From: Geodermatophilus obscurus DSM 43160
GTDB taxonomy: Bacteria > Actinomycetota > Actinomycetes > Mycobacteriales > Geodermatophilaceae
Assembly: GCF_000025345.1 (NCBI RefSeq)
Contig: NC_013757.1
Span: 1,364,001 to 1,428,000, forward strand
Direction of reading: 5' to 3'
DNA length: 64,000 bases
Shown here: positions 63,330 through 64,000 of the stretch, piece by piece
Layout of the letters: the number at the start of each line of letters is the position of its first letter
Numbering within the stretch: the stretch's first letter is position 1
Notes under the pieces: generated by a model
What the model was told of the DNA's origin: nothing
The model's database searches: none
What the model saw: only the letters and a program-made list of their open reading frames with translations
Translations under genes and position numbers: made by a program

Positions 63330-63560
63330 GTGCCTCGCGACCCTCGACAGATCCAGCTGGAGATCGACGCCGCCCGTGAGTCCCTCGCGGCGACCCTGGA
63401 CCAGCTGGTCTACCGGAGCAGCCCGCAGCGACTGAGGGCGCAGGGCCAGGCCGCCGTCCAGCAGTTCCTGCAGACCCCGGTGGGCATGGCGGCGGTCGGC
63501 GCGGTCGGCCTGCTCATGACCCTCGTCCTGGTCCAGAAGGTCCGGCACCGCAACGACTGA
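63330..63560 (+). CDS. Short DUF3618 protein
   Basis: A 76-residue protein: DUF3618 core (DPRQIQLEIDAARESLAATL, DQLVYRSSP) and one C-terminal membrane helix (GMAAVGAVGLLMTLVLVQKV). Function unknown. CAGGCT (63317-63322) is seven bases before GTG 63330, a leaderless arrangement. It is shorter than the DUF3618 protein at 21464-22132 and lacks its tail. Confidence 0.82.
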   Translation: MPRDPRQIQLEIDAARESLAATLDQLVYRSSPQRLRAQGQAAVQQFLQTPVGMAAVGAVGLLMTLVLVQKVRHRND

Positions 63561-63561
63561 C

Positions 63562-64000
63562 GTGCCTCGTCCGCGCCCCGACCCCGTCGGCCCCGGCCAG
63601 GAGTCGGTCTGGGACTACCCCCGCCCGCCCTCGGCCGAGGAGACGGGGCGGCGCGTCGTCGTCGAGCTCGGCGGCCGGGTCGTCGCGGCCACCGACCGTG
63701 CCGTCCGCGTCTGCGAGACGAGTCACCCGCCGGTCTACTACGTGCCGCGCGAGGACGTCGCCGAGGGTGTCCTGCAGCACGCGGCCGGCAGCTCGTGGTG
63801 CGAGTGGAAGGGCGCGGCCACCTACTGGGACGCCGTCGTCGACGGGCGGCGCTTCCCCTCCGTGGGCTGGTCCTACGAGGACCCGGTGGAGCGCTACACG
63901 TCCCTGCGCGGCGCGGTCGCCTTCTACCCGAGCCGGGTGGACCGCGCGCTCGTCGACGGCGAGACCGTGCGGGCGCAGGCCGGGGACTTCTACGGCGGCT
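63562..64000 (+). CDS. DUF427 protein, 3' truncated by window end
   Basis: The frame from GTG 63562 stays open to the window edge (146 codons). It encodes the DUF427 fold: ESVWDYPRPP, VVVELGGRVVAATDRAVRVC, HPPVYYVPREDV, WCEWKGAATYWDA and RGAVAFYPSRVD. DUF427 proteins are common in actinobacteria and their function is unknown. It starts two bases after the DUF3618 stop, so the two are probably one unit. Confidence 0.85.
   Translation, partial: MPRPRPDPVGPGQESVWDYPRPPSAEETGRRVVVELGGRVVAATDRAVRVCETSHPPVYYVPREDVAEGVLQHAAGSSWCEWKGAATYWDAVVDGRRFPSVGWSYEDPVERYTSLRGAVAFYPSRVDRALVDGETVRAQAGDFYGG

Overview
The window is a 64 kb piece of a very GC-rich bacterial chromosome. Several features point to an actinobacterium: GTG starts are common, many genes look leaderless (a TANNNT-like -10 box only 5-8 bases before the start codon), and it carries ANTAR, MEDS, DUF3618, Holin-X and Mec/CysO/CysM families plus the order mec-cysO-cysM-(metallo-beta-lactamase-fold phosphodiesterase)-rph-rdgB. 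The gene set resembles Geodermatophilaceae, but that placement is inference from gene content. I see no integrase, transposase, CRISPR array or rRNA; there is one tRNA-Leu(UAG).

Layout. 0-5.2 kb: the end of a benzoate catabolic operon, with a BenC-FCD-BenD fusion cut by the left edge and a large LuxR-type ATPase regulator. 5.4-14.7 kb: signalling genes of the partner-switching type (two SpoIIE/PP2C phosphatases, one frameshifted; an anti-sigma-like ATPase; a tightly overlapping minus-strand operon of GAF-ANTAR, MEDS-STAS, and a MEDS/ATPase gene split in two) around a 73-triplet collagen-like protein and an acetate transporter. 14.8-24 kb: a BASS transporter, a solitary FlbD-like protein, two response regulators, a PAS histidine kinase, a pseudo-receiver/pseudo-Hpt protein, and a DUF3618/Holin-X membrane operon. 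23.7-35 kb: an iron-boxed siderophore-interacting protein, zinc metallopeptidase, formate/nitrite-type channel, a lipoprotein/glutathionylspermidine-synthase-like pair and assorted enzymes. 35-47 kb: ABC-F protein, aldo/keto reductase, MFS exporters, formaldehyde-dehydrogenase-like protein, M23 peptidase, CDF metal exporter, CtaG, and a phosphoesterase-MFS-rRNA methyltransferase operon. 47-61 kb: core metabolism (ctaD, serB, pncA-pncB, clpS-DUF2017, mec-cysO-cysM, phosphodiesterase-like protein, LigD-type polymerase domain, bcp, rph-rdgB). 61-64 kb: a membrane protein, a conserved hypothetical, tRNA-Leu, DUF3618 and a right-truncated DUF427 gene.

The least ordinary signal is a family of about 57-60 bp imperfect palindromes at about a dozen intergenic places between 19 and 59 kb, usually beginning at or within a few bases of a stop codon. 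They fall into two arm subtypes. In two loci one copy sits inside the loop of another at the same point, and in three loci the element is translated as the C-terminal tail of the upstream protein. This looks like a self-nesting, REP/MITE-like element that may also act as a terminator. Other notable points are the triple benzoate fusion, a CysO-type sulfur carrier encoded with a Cys after its diglycine next to its likely processing protease, several signalling or enzyme homologues that have lost catalytic residues, and a -35/-10 promoter with a perfect palindrome in its spacer.
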